NCBI GenBank assembly: GCA_902764915.1
Contig: CACWXY010000022.1
Span: forward strand, 1 to 51,856
Source: an uncultured Eubacteriales bacterium
Lineage (GTDB): Bacteria > Bacillota > Clostridia > Christensenellales > Aristaeellaceae
Direction of reading: 5' to 3'
Length of the DNA: 51,856 nt
The translations under genes were made by a program, and so were the position numbers. This document shows, in pieces, positions 9,331 to 18,759 of the stretch. The notes below the pieces were generated by a model. The model ran no database searches and was not told the origin of the DNA. It saw only the letters and a list, made by a program, of their open reading frames with translations. Positions within the stretch are counted from its first letter, which is position 1; each line of letters begins with the position of its first letter.

Positions 9331-10566
9331 ATGGGTGTATCCAATGAAATACTCCAGAAATATGCGGAGCTGATAGTCCGTACAGGCGTTAATGTACAGC
9401 CGGGGCAGGTCGTTCAGCTGACCGTTTCTGTGGAACAGCATGCATTCGCAGCACTGGTGATGGAAGAATGCTATAAGGCCGGTGCGAAGAAGGTCAATGT
9501 AGACTGGACATATGATGTGCAGAGCCGACTGAACTACCTGTACGCTGAACAGGAGACGCTTGCCAGGGTACTTCCATGGGAAGAAGCCAAGATGAAACAG
9601 GTAGTCGAGGATCTGCCCTGCCGGATCTATATTGCCTCTGAAGACCCGGATGCCATGAATGGCGTGGACCCGCAGAAGCTGTCCTCTGTCATGCAGGCAC
9701 GGGCTACCATTCTCAAGCCCTATCGCAATGCGATAGATGGCAAGCATCAGTGGGTCATCGCTGCCTATCCGTCTGTAAAGTGGGCCAGGAAATGCTTCCC
9801 GGACTGCGCTGATGAGGAGGCTGTTTCCAGACTCTGGGACGCCATTCTCAAGACAGTGCGCGTCCAGGCAGATAATAATCCGGTGGCGGAATGGAAGAAG
9901 CATACTGATTTCATTGAGAACAAGGCGGCATGGCTGAATGCACAGGGATTTACGTCCCTGCGCTATCACAGCGCAAACGGAACGGACTTTACAGTAAACC
10001 TGATTCCTGAGGCACGCTGGGAAGGCGCCGGCGTCACAAATCCGCTGAATGGCGCTTTCTATATTCCCAATATGCCCACAGAAGAAATCTTCACATCCCC
10101 TGTGGCGGGGCAGTGCGAAGGTACGCTCGTCGCCGTAAAGCCGCTTTCCTGGAACAGCCAGCTGATTGAGGACTTCTCGATTACCTTCAAGGATGGTAAG
10201 GCTGTATCCTGCCGTGCCGGCAAAGGCCAGGAGCTTCTCGAGCGTATGATCCATATGGATGAAGGCGCGTGCATGCTGGGCGAAGTGGCGCTGGTGCCGA
10301 AGGAAAGCCCGGTGAACCAGTGCGGCTTCCTTTTCTATGAAACACTGTTTGATGAGAATGCGTGCTGCCACTGTGCACTTGGAATGGGCTTCAAGGAGGT
10401 GCTTCCCGGCGGGGATGACCTTACCATGGAACAGGCCAAGGAAAAAGGAATCAATGACTCCATCATTCATGTGGACTTCATGGTTGGTGCGGACGACCTT
10501 TCCATTGACGGCGTGCGTCCCGACGGAAGCACGGAAGCGATTTTCCGCAATGGCACCTGGGCGTAA
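9331..10566 (+). CDS. M29-family metallo-aminopeptidase (AmpS/PepS type)
   Basis: A cytosolic 411-residue protein of normal length for peptidase family M29. These enzymes remove N-terminal residues from peptides using two cobalt or zinc ions. The metal-binding segments are recognisable: PNMPTEEIFTSP, LGEVALVP, the His of CCHCALGMGF, and NDSIIHVDFMVG near the C-terminus, as is the C-terminal FRNGTW. The start is supported by CAGGAGGG about nine bases upstream. It is a single-gene unit with its own terminator at 10585. Together with the downstream oligopeptide transporter it fits peptide use. Confidence 0.93.
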   Translation: MGVSNEILQKYAELIVRTGVNVQPGQVVQLTVSVEQHAFAALVMEECYKAGAKKVNVDWTYDVQSRLNYLYAEQETLARVLPWEEAKMKQVVEDLPCRIYIASEDPDAMNGVDPQKLSSVMQARATILKPYRNAIDGKHQWVIAAYPSVKWARKCFPDCADEEAVSRLWDAILKTVRVQADNNPVAEWKKHTDFIENKAAWLNAQGFTSLRYHSANGTDFTVNLIPEARWEGAGVTNPLNGAFYIPNMPTEEIFTSPVAGQCEGTLVAVKPLSWNSQLIEDFSITFKDGKAVSCRAGKGQELLERMIHMDEGACMLGEVALVPKESPVNQCGFLFYETLFDENACCHCALGMGFKEVLPGGDDLTMEQAKEKGINDSIIHVDFMVGADDLSIDGVRPDGSTEAIFRNGTWA

Positions 10567-10584
10567 TGTTTTCGCCGCTTTGCA

Positions 10585-10614
10585 GCTCAGTATCTTCGGA
10601 TACTGGGCATTTTT
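10585..10614 (+). terminator. Rho-independent terminator after the aminopeptidase gene
   Basis: A 10-bp stem (10585-10594 with 10599-10608) on a TTCG loop, followed by ATTTTTC. Confidence 0.85.
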
Positions 10615-10755
10615 CACGTGATGTCCAGGCACAGGCATGCGTGTGGGAATACGCCTTCCTGAGGGACTGCAGGACAGCTGTTCGAAAAGCGGGGGAAATG
10701 ATATCATAATATTGCAGTCAGTGAGACAGACAATCAACAGGAGGAGGCGCGTGGA

Positions 10756-11832
10756 ATGGACGATCGACTGATGAATAGACATCTGCCGGATATGCTTGCC
10801 ATGAAGGACGGCAGGCGCGTCACGGCGAACAGCTGGCCGGAGCGCCGCAGGGAAGTGGCGGAGATACTGTGCAATGAACTGAACGGCATACTGCCGGATG
10901 TTCCGTATGCACTGGACTGGAACGTGGAGAAAACCGAGGATCACTTCTTCATGGGCGGGAAAGGCTGCCTGCGTGTCATACGGCTGACAGTGCGCACACA
11001 GCATGGCGAGCATACTTTTCGCGCATACCTGTGTCTTCCCAAGGCAGTGAATCCGGCGCCTGTGTTTGTCATGGCCAGTTTTGGCCGTATGATGCCGGTT
11101 GACACGATACCGGTGGAGGAGATACTGGACGAAGGCTTTGGCCTGTGCATGTATGCGTGCCCGGAAGTGACGTCGGATGATGGAGACTTTTCCAGCGGCC
11201 TTGCCGGTCTGTTCTATCCGGACGGAGAGCGCACGGAGCACGATGGCGGAAAGATTGCCATATGGGCCTGGGCTGCGTCACGGATTGCGGATGCGCTGCT
11301 GACCATGCCGGACGTGGACCCGGGAAAGCTTATGGTGGTTGGGCACTCGCGGCTGGGCAAGACAGCGCTGTGGGCCGGTGCGATGGACACACGCTTTCAG
11401 GGTGTGGTGTCCGTGCAGTCCGGATGTGCCGGCGCCTCGCTGGCAAGATACAGTGCCGGGGAGCGCGTGGGCAATATTACCGGAAACTTTCCGTTCTGGT
11501 TTGCGAAGGCGTATGCACAGTATACAGACAGGGAAAGTGCGATGCCCTTTGACCAGCATTATCTTCTGGCACTGATAGCTCCTCGGCCGCTGTATGTTAC
11601 AAGCGCTGCGGGCGATCTGTGGGCAGATCCGCTCGGCGAATATCTGGGATGCCTGGCTGTATCGGAGGTATATGAACTGCTGGGAAAGAAAGGCGTTAGA
11701 AATGAGGATTCCATAGCCGATGATTGCGTTCTCCATGACGGTGATGTGGGGTACAGCCGCAGACCGGGCAATCACTTTTTCTCACGCATGGACTGGCAGC
11801 GGATCTGTGCATTCATGCGTGAAAAACTGTGA
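10756..11832 (+). CDS. Alpha/beta hydrolase, glucuronoyl-esterase (CE15)-like
   Basis: 358 residues without an evident signal peptide. The nucleophile motif is GHSRLGKTALWAG, preceded by DVDPGKLMVV, and followed by VVSVQSGCAGASLAR; this layout is characteristic of CE15-like esterases. The C-terminal His is probably in RRPGNHFF. CE15 enzymes cleave ester links between glucuronic acid in xylan and lignin alcohols, but intracellular relatives of unknown substrate are common, and this one appears cytosolic. AGGAGGAGG is placed well before the ATG. The next gene begins 34 bases downstream and may be co-transcribed. The fold is certain; the substrate is not. Confidence 0.8.
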   Translation: MDDRLMNRHLPDMLAMKDGRRVTANSWPERRREVAEILCNELNGILPDVPYALDWNVEKTEDHFFMGGKGCLRVIRLTVRTQHGEHTFRAYLCLPKAVNPAPVFVMASFGRMMPVDTIPVEEILDEGFGLCMYACPEVTSDDGDFSSGLAGLFYPDGERTEHDGGKIAIWAWAASRIADALLTMPDVDPGKLMVVGHSRLGKTALWAGAMDTRFQGVVSVQSGCAGASLARYSAGERVGNITGNFPFWFAKAYAQYTDRESAMPFDQHYLLALIAPRPLYVTSAAGDLWADPLGEYLGCLAVSEVYELLGKKGVRNEDSIADDCVLHDGDVGYSRRPGNHFFSRMDWQRICAFMREKL

Positions 11833-11866
11833 GGCGGGCATGACTGGCTGATCTCAGGCGGAGATC

Positions 11867-12466
11867 ATGACAGACAGGATGCCCAACGGAGATGACATGG
11901 GTAGGAAAGAAAAGAGAGGGGAATGGCGTGCAGTGACAGTCTATGTGGATGCGGATGCGTGCCCGGTGACACGCATTGTGGAACAGGTTGCGCAGGCATT
12001 CCAGGTGCCGGTGGTTCTTCTGTGTGACACGAACCATGTCCTGACCTCTTCCTACAGTGAGGTACAGGTGATAGGCGCCGGCACGGATGCTGTGGATCTG
12101 GCTCTCATCAATCGCTGCCGGCGCGGGGATGTGGTTGTGACACAGGATTACGGTGTGGCAGCGCTCGCGCTGGGGAAAGGTGCATCCTCCATTCATCAGA
12201 GCGGGAGACAGTACACGGATGAAAACATTGACGGGCTTCTCTGGGAGCGGCATGCAGCCCGGAAGGAACGTCAGAAAGGCAGGCATCATCTGAAAGGCCC
12301 GTCCAAAAGAACACCGGCCGATGATGTGCGGTTTCGGGAAAGCTTTACACAGATGCTGGAAAGCCGGCTTTCCGAAAATAACGGAGAAAGCCAGGCCGCT
12401 GCATACAGGAGAGGAGAGAATACCTATGAACAGTCTCTATCATCGAGTGAGTATCCGGAAGTATGA
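11867..12466 (+). CDS. UPF0178 (YaiI/YqxD, DUF188) family protein
   Basis: The family signature is clear: VYVDADACPVTRIVEQ at the N-terminus, then LLCDTNH, and DVVVTQDYGVAALAL. These conserved acidic residues suggest a PIN-like nuclease fold, but the role of the family is not established. The start is uncertain: ATGs at 11867, 11879 and 11897 and a GTG at 11933 are all in frame. The family usually begins just before VYVDAD, which favours 11897 or 11933. The C-terminus beyond residue about 150 is not conserved, and its last 41 bases overlap the next gene. Confidence 0.82.
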   Translation: MTDRMPNGDDMGRKEKRGEWRAVTVYVDADACPVTRIVEQVAQAFQVPVVLLCDTNHVLTSSYSEVQVIGAGTDAVDLALINRCRRGDVVVTQDYGVAALALGKGASSIHQSGRQYTDENIDGLLWERHAARKERQKGRHHLKGPSKRTPADDVRFRESFTQMLESRLSENNGESQAAAYRRGENTYEQSLSSSEYPEV

Positions 12467-12920
12467 AAACCGGCCCGTGGAAAAAGAAAAGACGGAAGCC
12501 ATTCTGCGTGCTGCCATGCAGGCGCCATCCGCGGCGAATCAGCAGCCGTGGGAGTTTTTCGTGGTCACCAGGCCGAATACCCTGGAAGCACTTTCCCGTG
12601 TCAGCCCCTATGCGGGCATGACGAAGGATGCGCCGTGCGCCATTGTTTCCGCTTACCGCACGGACTGCAGAATTCCGTCCTTTGCACAGATTGATCTGGC
12701 GATAGCCATGGAGAACCTGTGGCTGGCTGCGGATCAGGAAGGCCTGGGCGGTGTATGGCTGGGAATTGCGCCGATAGAGGAGCGTATGAAAGCCGTGGAA
12801 AAGATCCTGCAGATGCCGGAAAACCTGCGCGCGTATGCGATTTTTCCCTTCGGCTATCCTGCGGAGGCAAGAGGGCAGCAGGACCGGTTCGACAGGGAAC
12901 GGATCCACTGGGTGGAATAA
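12426..12920 (+). CDS. Nitroreductase-family FMN oxidoreductase
   Basis: A compact 164-residue member. It shows YHRVSIRKYENRPVEKEK at the N-terminus (FMN phosphate site), APSAANQQPWEFFVV (the family core), and GGVWLGIAP plus IFPFGYPAE in the C-terminal half. Such enzymes reduce nitro or quinone compounds with NAD(P)H. The start at 12426 is preferred because GGAGAG lies upstream and homology begins there; a longer in-frame extension to 12321 is only the reverse side of the overlapping UPF0178 gene. The 41-base overlap suggests translational coupling. Confidence 0.9.
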   Translation: MNSLYHRVSIRKYENRPVEKEKTEAILRAAMQAPSAANQQPWEFFVVTRPNTLEALSRVSPYAGMTKDAPCAIVSAYRTDCRIPSFAQIDLAIAMENLWLAADQEGLGGVWLGIAPIEERMKAVEKILQMPENLRAYAIFPFGYPAEARGQQDRFDRERIHWVE

Positions 12921-12952
12921 GCGCTGTCACTTTATGGAATCAGACATACAGG

Positions 12953-12983
12953 AAAAGGGAAGAGAGGCGTTCTCTTCCCTTTT
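12953..12983. terminator. Bidirectional terminator between convergent nitroreductase and oppF
   Basis: AAAAGGGAAGAG (12953-12964) pairs perfectly with CTCTTCCCTTTT (12972-12983). The A- and T-runs at both ends let it serve both strands. Confidence 0.85.
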
Positions 12984-12987
12984 GGCA

Positions 12988-13959
12988 TTACTTTTTCAGA
13001 CAGGCGACAAAGTGTCCCGGACTGCGCTCTTCCAGAACCGGTGTCTGATGGCGGCAGGCCTCCGTGGCATAGCGGCAGCGGCTGGCAAAGCGGCAGCCCG
13101 GCGCTACATCAATGGGACTCTGTACTTCGCCCTCCAGTGGAATGCGCTGTGCCTTGCGCTCTTTTTCCACACTGGGGTCCGGAATGGGAATGGCGGAGAG
13201 CAGTGCCTGGGTATAGGGGTGCAGCGGCTGAGCGTACAGTTCCTCGGATGGCGCGATCTCCATCAGAACACCCAGGTACATGACGCCGACCCTGCTGGCG
13301 ATAACCTTGACCATGGCCAGGTCATGCGCGACGAACAGATAGGTGAGCTTCAGGTTTTTCTGGAAGTCCATGAGCATATTTACCACCTGTGCCTGAATGG
13401 ACACATCCAGCGCGGATATGGGTTCGTCCAGTACAAGAAAGCGCGGGCTGACCGCCAGGGCACGCGCAATCCCGATGCGCTGCCGCTGTCCGCCGGAGAA
13501 CTCATGCACAAAACGGTTGGCATGCTCTTCGTTGAGCCCGACCATTTCCAGAAGCTCATAGATCCTGTGTGCGCGTTCCTGCGGCGTGGCTGCCAGGTGG
13601 TGGATATCCAGTCCTTCACCGATGATGTCGCTGACTGTCATGCGCGGGTCCAGGGATGCATAGGGGTCTTGGAATACCAGCTGGGTATCCTTGCGGAAAG
13701 CCTTCAGTGCCTTGCCCCTGAGGGCGTGCACGTCCTGCCCGCGGTAGCGCACTTCACCGCCGGTCTTTTCATACATGCCCAGACAGGTACGCCCGCAGGT
13801 GGTCTTACCGCAGCCGCTCTCGCCCACAAGCCCGAAGGTCTCACCCTCATAGATCGTGAAGGAGACATCATCAACCGCCTGCAGCGTATGCCGGCGGCCC
13901 AGAGGGAAATATTTCTTCAGGTGCCGGACTTCCAGCACCGGTGTCGCTTTTTCAGACAT
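12988..13959 (-). CDS. oppF: Oligopeptide ABC transporter ATP-binding protein OppF
   Basis: 323 residues. Walker A is GESGCGKTT, the Q-loop FQDPYASLDPR, the signature SGGQRQRIGIARAL, and Walker B FLVLDEPISALD. It ends with the oligopeptide-specific C-terminal motif with clustered Cys (GCRFASRCRYATEAC). The start [11 protein letters not shown] is preceded by GGAAGGAGAGG. A longer ORF to 14073 only runs through the end of oppD. It overlaps oppD by eight bases and is the last gene of the operon, before the terminator at 12953. With OppD it would energise peptide uptake. Confidence 0.95.
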   Translation of the reverse strand: MSEKATPVLEVRHLKKYFPLGRRHTLQAVDDVSFTIYEGETFGLVGESGCGKTTCGRTCLGMYEKTGGEVRYRGQDVHALRGKALKAFRKDTQLVFQDPYASLDPRMTVSDIIGEGLDIHHLAATPQERAHRIYELLEMVGLNEEHANRFVHEFSGGQRQRIGIARALAVSPRFLVLDEPISALDVSIQAQVVNMLMDFQKNLKLTYLFVAHDLAMVKVIASRVGVMYLGVLMEIAPSEELYAQPLHPYTQALLSAIPIPDPSVEKERKAQRIPLEGEVQSPIDVAPGCRFASRCRYATEACRHQTPVLEERSPGHFVACLKK

Positions 13960-15001
13960 GCGCCTCTCCTTCCTCTGCCGATTCACGCCGGGCAAACGGT
14001 GCGTCCTCCGGAGTCTCGCGCAGTGCATACAGCCAGCACTGGGCTTCATGCGCATTCTCAAACTGCGTGACATCCGGCTTTTCCCGGGTGCAGATCTCCA
14101 TACAGTACGGACAGCGGCTGGCGAAAGGACAGCCTTCCGGCGGGTGAATGAGATCGGGCGGTGTGCCCTGAATGGAGTACAGACGCTTTCCGCTCTCCTG
14201 GTCCAGGCGCGGCACGGCCTTGAGCAGGGCTACCGTGTACGGATGCCGCGGGTGATGGAATACATCCTCGCTCTGCCCGCGCTCCACGATCTGTCCGGCA
14301 TACATGACCAGGATCCGGTCCGCCAGGTCTGCCACGACGCCCAGGTCATGGGTGATGAGAATAACGGAGGAGCCGTTCTGCTTCTGCAGCGAGTGAATCA
14401 GGTTCAGGATCTGCGCCTGAATCGTGACATCCAGCGCAGTGGTGGGTTCGTCTGCGATCAGAAGACGCGGTTTACAGGCAAATGCGATGGCAATCATGAC
14501 GCGCTGGCGCATGCCGCCGGAAAACTCATGCGGATACTGACGTACCCGGCGCTCTGGCTGGGGAATACCGACCATGCGCAGCAGCTCCACGGCCTGTGCC
14601 TTGGCTTCCTTTTTGCTGAGATTACTGTGATGCAGTATGTTTTCCACGATCTGCTGACCAACACGCATGGTAGGGTTCAGTGCGGCGAGCGCGTCCTGGA
14701 AGACAATCGCGCAGTCCCCGCCCCGGTACTGGGTCAGGCGTCTGCCCTCAAAGCCCAGCACATCCTCGCCGTTAAACAGGATCTGGCTGCCTTCCTTGAA
14801 CTCTCCGGGCGGTGTTTTGATCAGGTGCATGATGGACTTGGCTGTGACGGACTTGCCGCAGCCGCTCTCGCCTACAAGCGCAATGGTTTCGCCCTTCCTT
14901 ACGGTAAAGCTGACACCGCGTACCGCCTGCACTTCACCGGCATAGGTGCGGTAGGAAACCCGCAGGTTCTGTACGCTGAGAAGATCACTGGTCTGTTCCA
15001 T
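13952..15001 (-). CDS. oppD: Oligopeptide ABC transporter ATP-binding protein OppD
   Basis: 349 residues. Walker [14 protein letters not shown]-loop [13 protein letters not shown], signature [13 protein letters not shown], Walker [13 protein letters not shown], then [14 protein letters not shown]. The C-terminal domain has [15 protein letters not shown], the Cys motif that in DppD/OppD-type proteins can hold a 4Fe-4S cluster. GGAGGT precedes the ATG. It lies 12 bases after oppC and overlaps oppF, which indicates tight coupling of the two ATPase subunits. Confidence 0.95.
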   Translation of the reverse strand: MEQTSDLLSVQNLRVSYRTYAGEVQAVRGVSFTVRKGETIALVGESGCGKSVTAKSIMHLIKTPPGEFKEGSQILFNGEDVLGFEGRRLTQYRGGDCAIVFQDALAALNPTMRVGQQIVENILHHSNLSKKEAKAQAVELLRMVGIPQPERRVRQYPHEFSGGMRQRVMIAIAFACKPRLLIADEPTTALDVTIQAQILNLIHSLQKQNGSSVILITHDLGVVADLADRILVMYAGQIVERGQSEDVFHHPRHPYTVALLKAVPRLDQESGKRLYSIQGTPPDLIHPPEGCPFASRCPYCMEICTREKPDVTQFENAHEAQCWLYALRETPEDAPFARRESAEEGEAHV

Positions 15002-15013
15002 ACATACCTCCGG

Positions 15014-15940
15014 TTATTCCATGCGGGGATCCAGGGCATCTCTGAGCCCGTCCCCGAGCATATTAAAGGCAAGAACCACAAAGATCAGGACAATGGCCGG
15101 GAAGAAGAGCTGCCAGGGATAGAAATCCATCTTGGTCTTTCCTTCACTGATCAATACACCCAGACTGATCGCGTCCCCGCCGATGCCCATGCCCAGAAAG
15201 CTCAGGGAGGCCTCGGTAAAGATATAGCTGGGAATGGAGGAACAGAGGTTCAGGATCAGGATGCCGACTGTATTGGGAATCATATGCTTGAGAATGACGC
15301 GGGCCGGGGAAGCGCCCATCATCTGGGAAGCCTGGACGAACTCGGTTTCCCGCAGCTGCATCAGCTGTCCGCGGATCTGGCGCGCGGTGCCGCACCAGGA
15401 GGTAATGCTCATGGCAATGAGAAGGCCCAGTGTATTTTTCCCGATGACCATCATAATCAGAAGCGTAACCAGAAGCTCCGGAAAAGAGACCAGGATTTCC
15501 ACAATCCGCATCATAACGGAGTCCACAGCACCGCCGAAATAGGCCATAGCGCCGCCATAGGCACAGCCCACCACGATCTGGATCATTGCGCAGATCAGGG
15601 CAATGAGCAGGCTGAGCCCGGCACCTTGGCAGACGCGGCAGAACAGGTCACGGCCCATGGTGTCTGTGCCGAACCAGTGCGCTGCGGACGGCGCCTGATT
15701 GCGCTCGCGTGCGTTAATGGTCAGGTAGTCCGCGCCGCTGATGCGGCTGCCGAAGAGCACAAAGAACAGTACAATAATCAACGCGAACAGCGCGGCCATG
15801 GCAAGCGGGTTTTTCCGCAGCTTTCGCCAGGCAGACTGCCAGTAGGTCTGGGTCCTGCGCTGCATTTTTTCGGACTGGAGTGCCACAATCCCGATGCGGC
15901 GGGACTCATCCGGGGTAAGGTAGCGAGGGGTTGCCTGCAT
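15014..15940 (-). CDS. oppC: Oligopeptide ABC transporter permease OppC
   Basis: 308 residues from the ATG at 15940, which has AAGGAG at the right distance; the longer in-frame start lies within the end of oppB. The N-terminal cytoplasmic tail and first membrane helix (LAMAALFALIIVLFFVLFG) are followed by HWFGTDTMGRDLFCRV, the hallmark of the OppC/DppC N-terminal region. The permease loop is near REIEFVQA-type residues (RETEFVQASQMMGA) and it ends DGLRDALDPRME. It forms the channel with OppB. Confidence 0.94.
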   Translation of the reverse strand: MQATPRYLTPDESRRIGIVALQSEKMQRRTQTYWQSAWRKLRKNPLAMAALFALIIVLFFVLFGSRISGADYLTINARERNQAPSAAHWFGTDTMGRDLFCRVCQGAGLSLLIALICAMIQIVVGCAYGGAMAYFGGAVDSVMMRIVEILVSFPELLVTLLIMMVIGKNTLGLLIAMSITSWCGTARQIRGQLMQLRETEFVQASQMMGASPARVILKHMIPNTVGILILNLCSSIPSYIFTEASLSFLGMGIGGDAISLGVLISEGKTKMDFYPWQLFFPAIVLIFVVLAFNMLGDGLRDALDPRME

Positions 15941-15956
15941 GAATGACACTCCTTTC

Positions 15957-16916
15957 TCAGCGCTTGCCGCCCTTAATGCGGATGCGCGGGTCGACAATAC
16001 TGTAGAGAATATCGGTAATGAAAATCACAAAGATGTAAATGGCGGAAATGATCACGGTTTCACCCATGACAATGGTCACATCCTGTGCGGCAACAGCGTT
16101 GACATAGTACAGTCCCAGGCCGGGAATGGAGAAAACGCTCTCGATAAAGAATGAACCGGTAATGCACATGGCAAGGCTCATGGGCAGGTATGTGACAATG
16201 GGAATGAAAGCATTGCGCAGCACATGATGCAGTATGACTTCCCGGTGCGTGAGGCCTTTGGACTCGGCGGTCAGGATATACTCCTGGTTCATGACATCCA
16301 GCATGGACGCCTTCAGAAGACGCGCATAGCTGGCGATATACCCGAAGCATCCGGCCAGTGTGGGGAGAACGGTATACTCCCATCCGCCCAGCCATATGTT
16401 CTCCTTGGGCCAGCCGATGACCGGGAAAAGCCGGAGCTGTCCGGCAAACACCTGCTGCAGAAGCAGTGCGAAGACCAGGTTGGGTACCGAGATCAGGAGA
16501 ATGGAGAAGACCACCACGAGATAATCCCAGAGACTGCCCTTCTTTACGGCGGCAAGAAGCCCCAGGAGCAGACCGATGGTGACGCCCAGCAGCATCTGCT
16601 GCAGGCCGAGCCGGGCGGAGACCGGCCCCTTCTGGCGGATAATGGACTGTACGGTTTCTCCCTGATAGATAATGGACTCGCCGAAATCCCCGTGCAGAAG
16701 CCCCTTCATGGTGGTGATGTAGCGCTCCATAATCGGCTTGTTCAGCCCGTACTTCTCATAGAGCCGCTGCGTCACGGTCTCCGGAAGCCGTTCCACGCGC
16801 GCGGACAGCGCGTCGCCTGGCGTGGCAGCCAGAAGAAAGAAGGTGGCGGTGGCAATCAGGTAGAGCGTCAGCAGCATAACTGCCAGCTTTTTGAGCGCGT
16901 AGCGTAAAAAACTCAT
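15957..16916 (-). CDS. oppB: Oligopeptide ABC transporter permease OppB
   Basis: 319 residues with six predicted membrane helices. It has the TPGDAL segment after helix 1, the RYGLNKP-like YEKYGLNKPIMERY, GDFGESI, and the EAA-type loop TAESKGLTHREVILHHVLRNA. It ends YSIVDPRIRIKGGKR. ATG 16916 has GAGGATC upstream; a GTG four codons earlier is possible. It is separated from oppA by 77 bases containing a strong hairpin. Confidence 0.94.
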   Translation of the reverse strand: MSFLRYALKKLAVMLLTLYLIATATFFLLAATPGDALSARVERLPETVTQRLYEKYGLNKPIMERYITTMKGLLHGDFGESIIYQGETVQSIIRQKGPVSARLGLQQMLLGVTIGLLLGLLAAVKKGSLWDYLVVVFSILLISVPNLVFALLLQQVFAGQLRLFPVIGWPKENIWLGGWEYTVLPTLAGCFGYIASYARLLKASMLDVMNQEYILTAESKGLTHREVILHHVLRNAFIPIVTYLPMSLAMCITGSFFIESVFSIPGLGLYYVNAVAAQDVTIVMGETVIISAIYIFVIFITDILYSIVDPRIRIKGGKR

Positions 16917-16949
16917 GATGATCCTCACAATTCATGAAAAAGAAAAGTG

Positions 16950-16980
16950 CGGGCTGACCGATTGTCGTGCGGTCAGCCCG
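16950..16980 (-). terminator. Intercistronic hairpin between oppA and oppB
   Basis: CGGGCTGACCG (16950-16960) and CGGTCAGCCCG (16970-16980) form a perfect 11-bp stem with a nine-base loop. On the minus strand it is followed by a T-rich tract. It could act as a leaky terminator, or as a 3' stabiliser of an oppA-only message, giving more binding protein than membrane subunits. Confidence 0.75.
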
Positions 16981-16993
16981 GGAACACGCGATA

Positions 16994-18697
16994 TCAGTGC
17001 TTCAGAAGACGAACACGGCTGAATTCGAACTCGGCTCCGAAGGTGGGACAGCTCAGACCTGTCACATAGCTCTGGCTGTAGTACTGGTTCTGGGCAAAGT
17101 AGATCGGGGCGGTACCGCCGCGTTCCATCAGAATCTTTTCGGCATCAATGTACAGCTGCAGGCGTTCCGCGTCGTCCTGACTGGAGGAAGCTTTGGCGAT
17201 GAGCGCGTCATATTCGCTGTCGGAGAAGCCGCCCATAAAGCGCGCATATCCGTTGCCGGTGGTGAACAGGTTCAGGAAGGTAATCGGATCATTGAAATCG
17301 CCGAACCAGCCCATGGTATAGAAGTCATACTGGTACGCATTGCGGGCGCTGACCCAGGTAGAGGTGTCGGGATAGACTTCCACATTCAGGTTCAGGCCGA
17401 TCTTATCCTTGAGCTGCTGCTTGTACCACTCGTTGATGTTCGTGGTGAGTGTGGTGGGGGAATAGATGATGGTGGTCAGGGTGACATCCTCGGGTGTGCC
17501 TTCAAAGCCCACTTCCTTCAGGCCTTCCTCGAACAGCGCGCGCAGGTCTGTGTACTGCGCCTGCAGGCCCAGGAGCGGTTCATCGCAGGCAGCGCGCATT
17601 TCCTTGTCGCCGACGACCATGCCGTAGGGCACCAGGCTGTAGGCGGGTGTGGACAGTCCGTTCTGGAAGAGCAGGTTGTACTCTTCCCGGTCAAAGGCCA
17701 GGGAAATTGCCAGACGGATCTTTTCGTTCTTCATCAGGCCGGAAGGTCCGCCGTTGGCGTCATCGTGCATGTCAAAGGCGATATAGGTGACACTCGGCGC
17801 GGTCTGGCTGAAGTACTGGAAGGTACCGTTGTCCACATAGCGCTGCCACTGGTCCACATACTCGATATCCTCGAGCTTCAGGAAGTCCAGCTGCTGGGAT
17901 TCCATGAGCTGTGCCTGGGTGGAGCTTTCCGGAACTACGCGCAGATTTACCTGGGTAATGTATACATTGTCCTTATCCCAGTATTCCTCGTTCTTGACCA
18001 GGGTCATGCTGTTTTCCAGCACGCGGTCAGCGATTACGAAGGGACCGTTGAACACATGCAGCTGGTAATCATTGGTCCAGTTGCCGCCGTTTTCCTTGGC
18101 CGCGTCAATCAGGTCCTTGCGGATGGGATAGAAGGGTACCATACCGATTTTCTTGAGGAAAGCGGCATCGGGTTCGGCGAGCGTTGCGCTGAAGGTCAGG
18201 TCGTCGATGAGCGCAATGGCGACGTCTTCCCTGGCGCCTTCGCCTTCATAATAGCTCTCGGCGCCGGCAATGCCAAAGGCGAGCTCGGCATAGGCAAAGG
18301 CTTCCTCGGGATCAATCAGGCGCAGCCAGGAATCCACATAGTTCTGGGCGGTAACCGGCACACCGTCGGACCATTTGCATTCGGGACGCAGATGGAATGT
18401 ATAGGTGAGGCCGTCCTCGCTTACTTCATAGCTCTCGGCACCGGCCAGCACGGCGACATCGGTATGATCCTCGGAAGAGAAGGTGCGGAAGAGGCCTTCC
18501 TGCACTTCCGTCAGGACCTGGAACTCATTGGAGTTGCGGACATCGTTGACGTCGATGAGATTCAGGTCCTGATAGGTCAGGTTCAGAACCTGCTCCTCGG
18601 CATACTCTTCTTCTGCACCGGCCAGCGGCATCAGGGATACCGTCAGCAGCATGCATGCGATGAGCACAGAGAGAAGCTTTCTGGAAACAGCATTCAT
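16994..18697 (-). CDS. oppA: Oligopeptide ABC transporter substrate-binding protein OppA
   Basis: 567 residues of the SBP family 5 (peptide-binding). The export signal is MNAVSRKLLSVLIACMLL, ending near PLAGAEEE. Family features are LRPECKWSDGVPVTAQNYVDSW and YTFHLRP, then a C-terminal YTMGWFGDFNDPITFLNLF region. Most Gram-positive OppA proteins are lipoproteins. Here a LIAC sequence occurs very early, leaving an unusually short hydrophobic core, so lipid anchoring is unsure. AAAGGAGATC supports the start. It is the first operon gene, behind a strong promoter. Confidence 0.94.
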   Translation of the reverse strand: MNAVSRKLLSVLIACMLLTVSLMPLAGAEEEYAEEQVLNLTYQDLNLIDVNDVRNSNEFQVLTEVQEGLFRTFSSEDHTDVAVLAGAESYEVSEDGLTYTFHLRPECKWSDGVPVTAQNYVDSWLRLIDPEEAFAYAELAFGIAGAESYYEGEGAREDVAIALIDDLTFSATLAEPDAAFLKKIGMVPFYPIRKDLIDAAKENGGNWTNDYQLHVFNGPFVIADRVLENSMTLVKNEEYWDKDNVYITQVNLRVVPESSTQAQLMESQQLDFLKLEDIEYVDQWQRYVDNGTFQYFSQTAPSVTYIAFDMHDDANGGPSGLMKNEKIRLAISLAFDREEYNLLFQNGLSTPAYSLVPYGMVVGDKEMRAACDEPLLGLQAQYTDLRALFEEGLKEVGFEGTPEDVTLTTIIYSPTTLTTNINEWYKQQLKDKIGLNLNVEVYPDTSTWVSARNAYQYDFYTMGWFGDFNDPITFLNLFTTGNGYARFMGGFSDSEYDALIAKASSSQDDAERLQLYIDAEKILMERGGTAPIYFAQNQYYSQSYVTGLSCPTFGAEFEFSRVRLLKH

Positions 18698-18730
18698 AGG
18701 ACAGATCTCCTTTGCAAATGAAAATGGTAG

Positions 18731-18750
18731 TGCCGGTCCGAAGACCGGCA
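18731..18750 (-). promoter_or_regulatory. UUCG-capped hairpin at the 5' end of the oppA message
   Basis: TGCCGGTC-TTCG-GACCGGCA on the minus strand forms a perfect 8-bp stem. The predicted transcript start is near 18753, so this stem would sit almost at the 5' terminus. Such 5' stems protect mRNA from 5'-dependent decay. Confidence 0.65.
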
Positions 18751-18759
18751 AACAAAGGT

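Noticed and set aside
9271..11241. A 656-codon open frame on the minus strand opposite the aminopeptidase and esterase genes
   Set aside because: The plus strand carries two clear enzyme families. The minus frame has His/Arg-rich composition and no motif, as expected for an antisense shadow.
13856..15946. A 696-codon open frame on the plus strand across the opp genes
   Set aside because: oppD and oppC on the minus strand have all family motifs; the plus frame is composition-driven and lacks a ribosome site.
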